From contig NZ_SJPF01000001.1 in the NCBI RefSeq assembly GCF_007859755.1, positions 1,600,082 through 1,664,081 on the forward strand: a stretch of 64,000 nucleotides of DNA, given 5' to 3'. The position numbers and the translations under genes are program-made. The stretch is from Blastopirellula retiformator (GTDB lineage Bacteria > Planctomycetota > Planctomycetia > Pirellulales > Pirellulaceae). The notes beneath the pieces are model-generated. The model made no database searches and had not been told where the DNA came from. It was given only the letters and a program-made list of their open reading frames with translations. Positions 29,359-37,468 of the stretch are shown piece after piece; within the stretch, counting starts at the first letter, position 1, and each line of letters begins with the position of its first letter.

Positions 29359-29896
29359 ACGAAAGTCGCTGGCCGACAGATCCCCAACCGCCCCGGTGTC
29401 CGTCGATCAGGCGAATGAAGATCTCCTCGCCTTGCAGCTTCCGCAGATCGACGACGACGCGGCGGAGATCTTCGCGATTGTCGCCAGACGTTTTGAAGAA
29501 GACCTCGCCATTCTTGCGAACCAGTTCGCCCCGCGTTTCTTCATGCTTCCCGCCGTTGTGCAAAAAGGCGGCCCAGGGATGCGTCACTTGGAAAGGGGCG
29601 GAGGTGAGCGTCCCGACCGGCGGATCGAGCGCCCGCTCGTAACTGCCGACCCAAAACTTGCCTTGATGCCGGCTATGCATATCGCCGCGGCGACGGTTGA
29701 CGACGTCCCCTTCGATCGGCGTGCCGACAAACGCTTCGCCTTCCGCCTTCCAGTCGGCCAGCGTGCCGGTCTCAAAGTCGAGGTTCAGCTGTCGCCCGGT
29801 TTCGTCTTTCGGCAACACGCCGACCGGTTCGGCCGCCCCGGAGAGCGAAATCGAGAAACAGACCAAGGTCACCGCAAAGGCAAAGCGTCGAATCAT
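29318..29896 (-). pseudogene. N-terminal fragment of a secreted planctomycete protein, frameshifted into DUF1080
   Basis: From the ATG at 29896 a signal peptide (MIRRFAFAVTLVCFSISLSG) leads to a domain often seen in planctomycete secreted proteins (LNLDFETGTLADWKAEGEAF, then FIRLIDGHRGGWG near 170). After GGWG the usual continuation is lost, and the frame runs into about 15 non-homologous residues ending RQERRK. The DUF1080 core continues in the +1 frame from the same point. The simplest reading is an internal deletion plus frameshift at or near a GGTTGGGGA tract (about 29380-29392). Confidence 0.6.
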
Positions 29897-30104
29897 GGCG
29901 CAACTTTTGGGGCTGGAAAGGAGTCGAGGATGGGGAGTGTTTGGCGTGGATTTTGTATATTCTCTCAGAATCGAAGCCCGGGGCCATAAGAGATTGCACA
30001 TCGGCGGGAGGTTTGTTACGTGCCGGTCTCGCGTAGATTTGGTTCAAAACCCTACCGTACCGTTCGCTCTGGAAGCGGCATGAGCCCGATGACCAACTCA
30101 AAGG

Positions 30105-30392
30105 GGGCATGCCGTCTGGTGCGCCAATATGGACAACGACAACGACGAAGAACTAGTGATCGGCATCCGCGATGACGCTGGCGACAACACCCGTCGCGGC
30201 CTGCGAATTTACGATCCCGTAGACGCCGCAAATGGCGATTGGCAACGAACGGTGGTTGATCCTGGCGGCGTCGCGATCGAAGATCTAGCGGTCGGCGATT
30301 TGGATGGGGATGGGCGCAACGACGTGATCGCCGTGGGGCGTCAAACGCACAATGTGCGGATCTATTGGAATAAGACTCAGCCAGACCAGTAG
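30105..30392 (+). pseudogene. 3' remnant of an FG-GAP/VCBS repeat protein gene
   Basis: The open frame reads HAVWCANMDNDNDEELVIGI, then RRGLRIYDP, GGVAIEDLAVGDLDGDGRND and IAVGRQTHNVRIYWN. This is the C-terminal part of planctomycete secreted FG-GAP/VCBS proteins, with the Ca-binding DxDxDG pattern. The first recognisable residues lie upstream of the only ATG (30129), and sequence before about 30105 no longer encodes the family, so the 5' part has been lost. Confidence 0.55.
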
Positions 30393-30517
30393 AAATTTTC
30401 GCCCTCGTTTTCGATTTGTCGAAAGTCCCCCATTCGCTCGGACTGGAAGGGCAACGTTCGCGCGTTAAACTAAAAGTATTGCTATCAAAAAATGTTACGT
30501 GTCGATTCGAGGAAGAG

Positions 30518-31525
30518 ATGAGCAAAGTTCGCTGGGGCGTTCTGAGTACGGCGAAAATTGGTACGAAAAAAGTGATTCCCGGGATGCAGAACGGGGCTTA
30601 CTGCGAAGTAAGCGCGATCGCATCGCGGAATCTCGCCAAAGCCCGCGCGGCTGCTAGCGAGTTGGGAATCGCCAAAGCGTACGGTTCGTACGAAGCGCTG
30701 TTGGAAGATCCGGAAATCGATGCGATTTACAATCCGCTCCCCAACCACATGCATGTGCCGTGGACGATCAAAGCGATCGAAGCCGGCAAGCACGTCTTGT
30801 GCGAAAAGCCGGTCGGCCTGACCGCCGACGAGGCGCAGAAGCTGCTCGACGTCGCCCGCAAGCATCCGCAGCTCCGCGTGATGGAGGCGTTCATGTATCG
30901 CCATCATCCGCAGTGGCAAAAGGCGCGAGACATCGTTCGCGACGGCGGCATCGGCCGACCCGTTTCGATCCAGACCTGGTTTTCGTACTTCAACGACGAC
31001 GCCGACGACATCCGCAACCAGCCTGAGTATGGCGGCGGCGCCTTGATGGACATCGGCTGCTATCCGATTTCGCTGTCGCGGTTCATCTTTGAAGGAGAGC
31101 CGCGCCGCGTGATGGCCAGCGTCACGATCGACGAGCAGTTCAAGACCGACACGGTCACCTCGGCGATCATCGACTTCGGCGGCATCACCAGCACGTTTAC
31201 CTGCAGCACCAAGTCGGCCCCGTATCAACGGGTGCACATCATCGGCACGACCGGCCGGATCGAAGTGAAGATCCCGTTCAACGCCCCGCCGGACGAACCG
31301 TGCATCCTGTATCACGAAACGAACGAAGAGATCCAAGAGCTGCGACTGCCGATCGCCGATCAGTACACGATCCAAGGCGATCTGATGTCCAAAGCGATCC
31401 TCGACGAATCGCCGACCCCGACGCCGCTGACCGACGCCGTCGCCAACATGCGGGTGATCGAAGCGATCTTCCGCAGCGGCAAAAGCGGCAAGTGGGAAAC
31501 GATCGCCAAAGATTCGGCCGAATAA
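30518..31525 (+). CDS. Gfo/Idh/MocA family NAD(P)-dependent oxidoreductase
   Basis: 335 residues from the ATG at 30518, preceded by GAGGAAGAG; the longer frame from 30416 adds non-homologous residues. N-terminal Rossmann fold (VRWGVLSTAKIGTKKVIPGM), the EKP motif in HVLCEKPVGLTADEA near 95, and the C-terminal sugar-binding region with GGGALMDIGCYPI near 175. Probably oxidises or reduces a sugar or inositol-like compound in the cytoplasm. It sits alone, so the substrate cannot be inferred. Confidence 0.94.
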   Translation: MSKVRWGVLSTAKIGTKKVIPGMQNGAYCEVSAIASRNLAKARAAASELGIAKAYGSYEALLEDPEIDAIYNPLPNHMHVPWTIKAIEAGKHVLCEKPVGLTADEAQKLLDVARKHPQLRVMEAFMYRHHPQWQKARDIVRDGGIGRPVSIQTWFSYFNDDADDIRNQPEYGGGALMDIGCYPISLSRFIFEGEPRRVMASVTIDEQFKTDTVTSAIIDFGGITSTFTCSTKSAPYQRVHIIGTTGRIEVKIPFNAPPDEPCILYHETNEEIQELRLPIADQYTIQGDLMSKAILDESPTPTPLTDAVANMRVIEAIFRSGKSGKWETIAKDSAE

Positions 31526-31528
31526 GAT

Positions 31529-31550
31529 CGTAGGGTCCGCTGTGCGGACC
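31529..31550. repeat. 22-bp repeat with GTCCGC-TGT-GCGGAC hairpin, copy 1
   Basis: Begins 3 bp after the stop of the oxidoreductase gene. The same 22 bp occur at 45149-45170 and, inverted, at 45195-45216. Each copy folds on itself through GTCCGC/GCGGAC. Confidence 0.8.
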
Positions 31551-31663
31551 AATACCCTGCCGAATCGTGCAACACCAGCCCGCAGCGAAACCCAACAATG
31601 TGCTTGCAAGCAAAAGGTGGGTTACCCAAGCGAGTCACGATCAACGAGCCAAACAACGTTTCT

Positions 31664-31818
31664 TACCTGCCTGTTGAAAATTGCCCTCGTGGCGTTTTCC
31701 AACCTCGCCAGGCTCAGAGCATAGCTCTTCGCGGCTCGCAAAATAACGACTTACGTCGCTATTTTGGGATCGCATCCCTGCGATCCAGCAGCCCGTTGAG
31801 AAAATCAACGGACTGCTA
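31664..31818 (+). repeat. Multi-hairpin element, copy C (full length)
   Basis: Full-length copy between convergent genes (oxidoreductase and lipoprotein). The first hairpin carries substitutions (AAATTGCC...GGCGTTTTCC), while the AAAATAACGAC, GATCGCA and GCAGCCCGTTGA hairpins are nearly intact. Confidence 0.88.
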
Positions 31819-31853
31819 CGCTTGCTTCAACCACCCTACAAGTTTATTACAAA

Positions 31854-32339
31854 CTACTCCGCCATCCGCAGCGTCCCCAACATCGGCTCATACTCCGCCG
31901 CAGCAAACGGCCCACCCAACGTGATCATCTCGACGAAGAAATAGTCCCCCTCGCGGGCCAGCAGATACTGCACCTGCCGCACCTTCCCACTGCCGTCATC
32001 GCCGCGGGCAAACTTCTTGCCGCTCACGTCGCCAACCGCAAAATCAACCGGCGGCAGAAACGTCGTATTCCCGGCCTCACGCAGCCGCGCAAAGTCGCCC
32101 GTCATTTTCGCCAGACGCTGCTGATGCCTTTCCGGCGTCGAAGGCAACAGCAGAATGCGAACCTGCTCGTCCTCCAAAACGTCGGCGCCTTGCTCGACGC
32201 GGCTTTGCATCGAGTCGGGCACGTCGACCACCACGGTCGGCGAAGGGGGACTCCATTTCGTCTCCGGCGAAGAACTGCAGGCCGCGCCACAAAAAAGTGC
32301 AAAGCCAGCCAGCGCGGAGAAAAGTGAGCGTGCGTTCAT
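31854..32339 (-). CDS. Putative lipoprotein
   Basis: 161 residues from the ATG at 32339. Signal sequence MNARSLFSALAGFALFCGAA is followed by Cys in a GAAC|S lipobox, so the mature protein should be lipid-anchored. A Ser/Pro-rich linker leads to a small alpha/beta domain ending GGPFAAAEYEPMLGTLRMAE. No family recognised. It looks like a compact periplasmic sensor- or chaperone-like fold but nothing points to a function. Confidence 0.7.
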   Translation of the reverse strand: MNARSLFSALAGFALFCGAACSSSPETKWSPPSPTVVVDVPDSMQSRVEQGADVLEDEQVRILLLPSTPERHQQRLAKMTGDFARLREAGNTTFLPPVDFAVGDVSGKKFARGDDGSGKVRQVQYLLAREGDYFFVEMITLGGPFAAAEYEPMLGTLRMAE

Positions 32340-32622
32340 CAAGACAATTTCCCCCAAGGTCAGACGAGCCAACCCCATCGTAGCCCGAGGCCCAAGCCGA
32401 GGGAATGCGGCGGGAAGAAAGCGGATGGCGCTTCATCCTTGGCCCGGAGGGCCAACCCAACCCAACCTAACCCAGGGCGAAGCCCTGGGTTGAATCGCAA
32501 GAACATACGTTGACGTTTGATTGGGAAACGAAGATGTCGCATCGAAATCCAACGTCAACCATTCCAGGGCGCCTGTGACCCAGGGCGATGCCCTGCACTA
32601 GGTTAGGACGGCCTTCCAGGCC
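32340..32622. other. Non-coding stretch with CCCAGGGC palindromes
   Basis: No gene is visible. It contains AACCCAGGGCGAAGCCCTGGGTT (hairpin, 32469-32491), a related ACCCAGGGCGATGCCCTG (near 32577) and GGCCTTCC/GGCCT words, typical GC-rich intergenic palindromes of planctomycetes. Confidence 0.5.
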
Positions 32623-32653
32623 TAACTGCCTGTTGAAAAATGCCATCGTGGCA
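32623..32653 (+). repeat. Multi-hairpin element, copy D, left part cut by the IS
   Basis: Carries the TAACTGCCTGTTGAAAAATG start and the left half of the first hairpin. Bases 32641-32653 (TGCCATCGTGGCA) are repeated with one mismatch at 34201-34213, on the other side of the insertion sequence. Confidence 0.88.
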
Positions 32654-34200
32654 ATACCGTTCGGCACGCCATTTGCGCATTCAAATTAATTCCGGTTCGC
32701 CGTGCCACAATGGCAGGGCGAAGCTTGGTTTCAACCTTGAATGCAGTGACATTTTATCGTGCGGAAGTCTTCTAAAAATCGCAAATCGGCGGCCGCGTCT
32801 GCTAGCGCTGGCGACCAACAATCGATTCATGTGCAAGGCCTGAAGTACTTTGCCAAGTTGCGGCCGTTGTTGGCGGAACTTCATGACGAGGGGACAGCTC
32901 GCGATGCCGCTGGCAACCGCACGTTGCACTTCGATCAGTATTGTCTGCTGGTGCTGCTTTACGTTTTGAACCCCGGCATTTCTAGTCTGCGAGCGCTTTC
33001 GCAGGCAAGCGAACTGACCAAGGTTCAGCAGAAACTCGGCAACGAGAAAGCGTCGCTTGGCTCGCTTTCCGAGAGTGCTCGGCTGTTCGATCCGGAGCGA
33101 CTGAAAGCCATTATCGGACTGCTGACCGAGCAGGTTCAAGCCGGAAAACTCGACGCCAAAGCGGCGAAGTTCGCCCAGGGGCTCATCGCCGTTGACGGCA
33201 GCGTGGTGAACGCGTTGCCGTCGATCATGGCCGCGACGCTGTTGAAGCAGACGACCGGTTCGGCCGTTGTGCGTTGGCGACTGCACACGCACTTCGAGGT
33301 CGCCAGTTTCACGCCGCAATCGATCACCGTGACGCCTAACGGCGGCGGCGAAAATGACGAACGAGCGGTGCTGGCGCGTTCGCTGGAGGCGGACAAGATT
33401 TATGCGATGGATCGTGGTTACGCCAAGTTCAAACTGTTCAACGCGATCGATCAGCGCGGCAGCAGCTATCTCTGTCGCCTGCGCGACAACTCGAAGTATG
33501 ACGTGCTCGAAGAACATCCGCTGACCGATGGCGATCGAGCCGCAGGAATCCTCAGCGATCAGACCGTGCTGCTTGGCAAGACGAGCAAGAAGGAAGATCG
33601 TCCCGATCATCTGGTTCGACTTGTCTGCGTGAAGTGCACGCCGCACAAGAATCGAACTGGCGGCAAGGTGAAAGGTTCCAAGGCGCCAAGCAGCGACGGC
33701 GTGCTGCGAATCGCGACGAACATGCCGTTCGCCCCAGCCGAAATCATCGCGATTCTTTATTCATATCGCTGGACGGTCGAAATCTTCTTCCGCTTCTACA
33801 AGCAACTGATGGGTGGCGCGCACCTGATCAGTCACAGCAAAAACGGAATCGAGATTCAGGTTTACTGCGCGATGATCGCCTGCCTGTTGATCCACCTGTG
33901 GATCGGCGGCAAGCCAAGCAAACGGACGTTCGAGATGATCGGTTACTACTTCACCGGCCTGGCCAACGAAGAGGAGATGCTGGCCCACATCGCCAAGATC
34001 CGAAAGCAAGCCGCCGCGACAGCGAAGAAAAAATCGTAGCAGGCAGTAAGGAGTCCGCCGTCGCAGCGGTCTCTCGGTTGATGCTGCGCGGATGGAAAAT
34101 GGAACGGCAGCTTGCACGGTCCAGCAGCGGGGCGAAAATGCGTGAAGAGTTCGCGGCGGGATCAAATCTGTTTATGCCGACTGGGCGTGCCGAACAGTAT
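32654..34200 (+). mobile_element. Complete IS4-family insertion sequence (1,547 bp)
   Basis: The ends form 17-bp inverted repeats with 16 matches (ATACCGTTCGGCACGCC at the left; the complement of GGCGTGCCGAACAGTAT at the right, 34184-34200). A 13-bp target duplication (TGCC[A/C]TCGTGGCA) flanks it, within the length seen for IS4-group elements. It holds one full transposase gene. The target is the loop and stem of the first hairpin of multi-hairpin element copy D. Confidence 0.9.
32759..34039 (+). CDS. IS4-family transposase (DDE)
   Basis: 426 residues, GTG start. The DDE triad is readable: first Asp in LIAVDGSVVNALPS near 145, second Asp in IYAMDRGYAKF near 219, and Glu in the IS4 signature Y-2-R-3-E-6-K (YSYRWTVEIFFRFYK near 338). 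The protein is full length and uninterrupted, so the element may still be active. The C-terminus ends in a basic KKKS tail. Confidence 0.95.
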   Translation: MRKSSKNRKSAAASASAGDQQSIHVQGLKYFAKLRPLLAELHDEGTARDAAGNRTLHFDQYCLLVLLYVLNPGISSLRALSQASELTKVQQKLGNEKASLGSLSESARLFDPERLKAIIGLLTEQVQAGKLDAKAAKFAQGLIAVDGSVVNALPSIMAATLLKQTTGSAVVRWRLHTHFEVASFTPQSITVTPNGGGENDERAVLARSLEADKIYAMDRGYAKFKLFNAIDQRGSSYLCRLRDNSKYDVLEEHPLTDGDRAAGILSDQTVLLGKTSKKEDRPDHLVRLVCVKCTPHKNRTGGKVKGSKAPSSDGVLRIATNMPFAPAEIIAILYSYRWTVEIFFRFYKQLMGGAHLISHSKNGIEIQVYCAMIACLLIHLWIGGKPSKRTFEMIGYYFTGLANEEEMLAHIAKIRKQAAATAKKKS

Positions 34201-34337
34201 TGCCCTCGTGGCATTTTCCAACCTCGCCAGGCTAAGAGCATAGCTCTTCGCGGCTCGCAAAATAACGACTTACGTCGTTATTTTGGGATCGCATCCGTGC
34301 GATCCAGCAGCCCGTTGAGAAAATCAACGGACTGCTA
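34201..34337 (+). repeat. Multi-hairpin element, copy D, right part
   Basis: Continues copy D after the IS: right half of the first hairpin, then the AAGAGCATAGCTCTT, AAAATAACGAC...GTCGTTATTTT (perfect 11-bp stem), GATCGCA...TGCGATC and GCAGCCCGTTGA...TCAACGGACTGC hairpins, ending CTGCTA. Confidence 0.9.
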
Positions 34338-35676
34338 AGAGAGAACGGGGCATAGGATGTGACCGCTGACGGCGCCTGCGATTCGACGTGGTTCCCGGAT
34401 ACGATCGGGCCTGCTCGAATGTGTCGCCATTGGTCACGTTTCTCGCCGCCTGCTTGCTCGATCCCAACGTTCCATACGCACTCCTATTTTCTTCCAAATT
34501 TGCTTGCCAAATTGTCCCGATTTTTGGTATAAAAATGTTCAGGCATGCCGTGGACCTGGTCCATGTGTGTTTCTCCTCTTGAGGAGACTCACCGGTGCGT
34601 GGAGACGCGCTGTGAACTTGCCGTCTGGTCGATGTTTCCCCTGGTTCTGGAAAGGGGCAAGAGTCGATCCAAAATTCGCGCAAGCGGTCCCGTAAAAATT
34701 GCGGAGAACGTACGCGCGGATCGAGCGGCCGTTGGGGCGAATGACTAGCGCCGACGGTCTTGAATTGGAAATGGTCCAGTTTTTCCCAACGTTTCGCACT
34801 TGGTTGCGATGAAGCTACCGGTGCGCGCTGGGCACCGATTTTCGGGTGTACGTAGGCACGAAAAAAAATTCGTCGCGGTCCAGTCCACTTCGTCGCAGGA
34901 AAAAAACGAAACGCGGCGGTCCAGTTTTTCGGGTGCGTCGAGACGCACCGCGAACCTGTGCGTTGGGTCGATTTTTCCCACGCGTGATAACGCAACGGTG
35001 CGCGGCGTTTGCGTTGCCACGCGAGGTTGGTGGTGCGCGATTGAGCAGGGCCCGGTGCGTCCAGACGCACCCTACCCAAGAAAACTTGCGCGAATTGGTC
35101 CAGTTGTTTCGGATCGTAAGAACATGTGTTCCGGGTTGGGTTTAGATCGCCGCGGTGGGGCTTTCGTTTCTAGGGCGGATCGTGATCCAGGACTGCGCCG
35201 CCTGACGGCGACTTCGCCCTGGGCTACGTTAGCGGCACCCTTTGGGGCTGAAGAAAAATCGAAACGTGGCGGTCCAGTTTTTCGGGTGCGACTGGAGGCG
35301 CCGTGAACCTGCGCGGTGTGTTTGCGTTGCCACGCGAGGTTGGTAGTGCGCGGGTTGGGCAGGGCGTGGTGCGTCCAGACGCACCCTACATGAAGAAAAA
35401 AATTCGCGTGCAGTCCGGTCCGGTTGGTTGGGGAAAAACGAACCGGATGGGGCAGGGCGATTCGCGCCTGGTTTTGTACTTGCGGGCGCATTTCCCTCGC
35501 TTGCGCTTCGCGCTACTATTGCTGCGTTTGCGCTGGGTGGGGGAGTTTCGATGCGCGCTTTCAAGAAAAAAGAATGGCCCGGTCCAGTGATTGGATCCGA
35601 GCCGTTTGTTGTTAACGAATTCGTGCTTGATTCGTCATTCGGGCTTCGACATTCGTCATTGACGAGTATCGGCGCG
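34338..35676. repeat. 1.3-kb gene-free repeat field with T-run modules
   Basis: No protein gene is convincing here. Seven minus-strand modules (GGACTGGACC-like core followed within 5-15 nt by a T-run) lie at about 34758-34780, 34860-34887, 34899-34925, 35079-35104, 35252-35278, 35394-35422 and 35565-35588. Between them, three diverged direct copies of a larger unit (from about 34592, 34914 and 35265) contain GGTGCGTC...GACGCACC hairpins. A promoter-like TTGCCA-18-TATAAA lies at 34504-34533 on the plus strand. Confidence 0.6.
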
Positions 35677-37341
35677 CTAGATGTTGCGGCCCATGCGTGT
35701 GGCCAAACGATTCAAAGTTTCGCTGGCGTCTTGGTCCGACAGGTGGACGTGGATCACGCTCAGGCCGTTGCGGTCGTCCCAGGCACTATGGAGCGCTTCA
35801 TGAAACTCCTTTTCGGTCCGGACTTCGTAACCAGTGCCGCCGCCGAGGACGTCGGGTAGTTTGCTGTAGTTCCAGGGATGGATTTCGTTGTATTCCCATT
35901 TGCCGGCATGCAGCCAGCGTTCGGTGCCGTAACCATGATTGTCGAGCACAATGACGACCGGATCGTAGCCGTTACGAACGATCGTCGACAGTTCCATGCC
36001 GGTCATCTGAAACGCCCCGTCGCCGATGATCGAGATAACCCGAGCCTTCGGCTTGGCGGTTTGCACGCCCAAGGTCGCCGGCACGGCGAAGCCCATCGAC
36101 GTGTAATAGGCGGGGCTCAAAAATTCGGATTGCCCGCGGGTAACCAGTTCGGTCGCCGAGAAGAGCGAATCGCCAATGTCGGCGACCACGATCACGTCGT
36201 CGTCGAGCAACTCGTTGATCATCGGCACCATGCGGCGGACGGTCAGCGGCTCGTCGGTCAGTTCGCCAACCGGAAGTTGCTGCATCGCCAATGCCTCGGG
36301 AATCGGCCGTTTCGGCGGATGCGGTTTTTGAGCGGCCAGGGCTCGCATGAAGTCGGGCAGCGTGACGCCATGATAATGATGATGCCGCACGCGCAGTTGT
36401 TCGCTGGTGGCGTAGATGCACTTCGACGGATCGAGGTTGGCGGTGAAAATGCCGAGGTTGATGTCGGTCATGAACGCGCCCAGAACCAGGATCAAGTCGC
36501 TGTCCTCGACGAACTCGGTGACCGCTTCGCGTCCCATGGCGCCTTCGTACAGACCGACGTACAGCGGATGCGTCTCGGCCATGACGCTCTTGCCGAGCAT
36601 CGTCGCCGAAACTGGAATGCCGGTCGCTTCGGCCAGTTTGACCAGTTCGTCCTGCAGTTGGAAACGATGCAGTTCGACGCCGGCGATGATGGCGGGGCGC
36701 TCGGCTGCGGCGATCAAGCGAGCCGCTTCGGCCGCCGCTTCTTCCAGGGCCTGCGGATCGCTAGTGGTGGTCGGTTCCTGATAGGTGTGGCTGATGTGCG
36801 GCACGACGTTGACCATGTCGCGCGGCAGTTCGATATAGACGGGACGCTTGAACCGAGCGCAGGCGTCGAGCACCCGATCGATCTCGCGGAAGGCGGTGAC
36901 CGGATCGACCAGTTCGGTACCGGCGACGCACAGCTTTTCAAAGACGTCTTTTTGCGTGCTGAACTCGCGCACCATGTGATGCAGCAGCGGATTGTTGACC
37001 CGCTCGCGCAGGCCAGGCGAACCGGTCAGCACGACGACCGGCGACTTTTCGGCGTAGGCGCCGGCGACCGAGTTGCAGATGCTCAGACCGCCAACGCAGT
37101 AGGTGACGCAGACGGCGCCCATGCCATGGACGCGGGCATAAGCGTCGGCGGCGAAACCGGCGCAGTCCTCACGCGTGCAACCGACCATGTTGATCGGGCT
37201 TTGCTCCAGCATCGAATAGAACGAGAGAATGTAGTCTCCCGGAATGCCGAAGATGTCTTGCAGTCCATATTCCTGCAAGCGACGAATGAGGTACTGGCCA
37301 ATGGATAGTCCGGCGATGCTACTACTACTCGACTGCGGCAT
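35677..37341 (-). CDS. Thiamine-diphosphate decarboxylase (pyruvate/indolepyruvate decarboxylase type)
   Basis: 554 residues of the ThDP-dependent 2-keto acid decarboxylase family. The catalytic Glu is in CTREDCAGFAADAYAR near 60; a His-His pair in NPLLHHMV near 120 matches the active-site pair of pyruvate and indolepyruvate decarboxylases and is absent from acetolactate synthase. The ThDP/Mg motif GDGAFQMTGMELST...VIVLDN is near 440-470. It would convert pyruvate or another 2-keto acid to an aldehyde and CO2 in the cytoplasm. No alcohol or aldehyde dehydrogenase gene is adjacent, so its pathway is open. A repeated operator-like motif lies just upstream of the start. Confidence 0.9.
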   Translation of the reverse strand: MPQSSSSSIAGLSIGQYLIRRLQEYGLQDIFGIPGDYILSFYSMLEQSPINMVGCTREDCAGFAADAYARVHGMGAVCVTYCVGGLSICNSVAGAYAEKSPVVVLTGSPGLRERVNNPLLHHMVREFSTQKDVFEKLCVAGTELVDPVTAFREIDRVLDACARFKRPVYIELPRDMVNVVPHISHTYQEPTTTSDPQALEEAAAEAARLIAAAERPAIIAGVELHRFQLQDELVKLAEATGIPVSATMLGKSVMAETHPLYVGLYEGAMGREAVTEFVEDSDLILVLGAFMTDINLGIFTANLDPSKCIYATSEQLRVRHHHYHGVTLPDFMRALAAQKPHPPKRPIPEALAMQQLPVGELTDEPLTVRRMVPMINELLDDDVIVVADIGDSLFSATELVTRGQSEFLSPAYYTSMGFAVPATLGVQTAKPKARVISIIGDGAFQMTGMELSTIVRNGYDPVVIVLDNHGYGTERWLHAGKWEYNEIHPWNYSKLPDVLGGGTGYEVRTEKEFHEALHSAWDDRNGLSVIHVHLSDQDASETLNRLATRMGRNI

Positions 37342-37381
37342 GCTTGCCTTTCTCTGCGCGAAAACGATTTGGGGCTACAAC

Positions 37382-37416
37382 AATTGTACGTTGTAAACAA
37401 ATTGTACGTTGTAAAC
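37382..37416. promoter_or_regulatory. Tandem operator-like repeat upstream of the decarboxylase gene
   Basis: Two identical 17-bp words AATTGTACGTTGTAAAC at 37382-37398 and 37400-37416, giving four TTGTA half-sites spaced 7, 11 and 7 bp. They lie about 40-75 bp before the minus-strand ATG, where a repressor or activator would act. Confidence 0.55.
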
Positions 37417-37468
37417 ACAAAGTCGGCTAACGGTGAATTACCTTACCAGCCGCGCCGAAAAGTCCAAA

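Noticed and set aside
34592-35590. Possible CRISPR-like repeat array
   Set aside because: Repeat spacing is irregular, repeats diverge and contain T-runs, and no cas gene is nearby.
35878-37308. 476-codon plus-strand frame opposite the decarboxylase gene
   Set aside because: Very long but shadow-like (Arg/Asp/His/Gln-rich); the minus strand carries full ThDP motifs.
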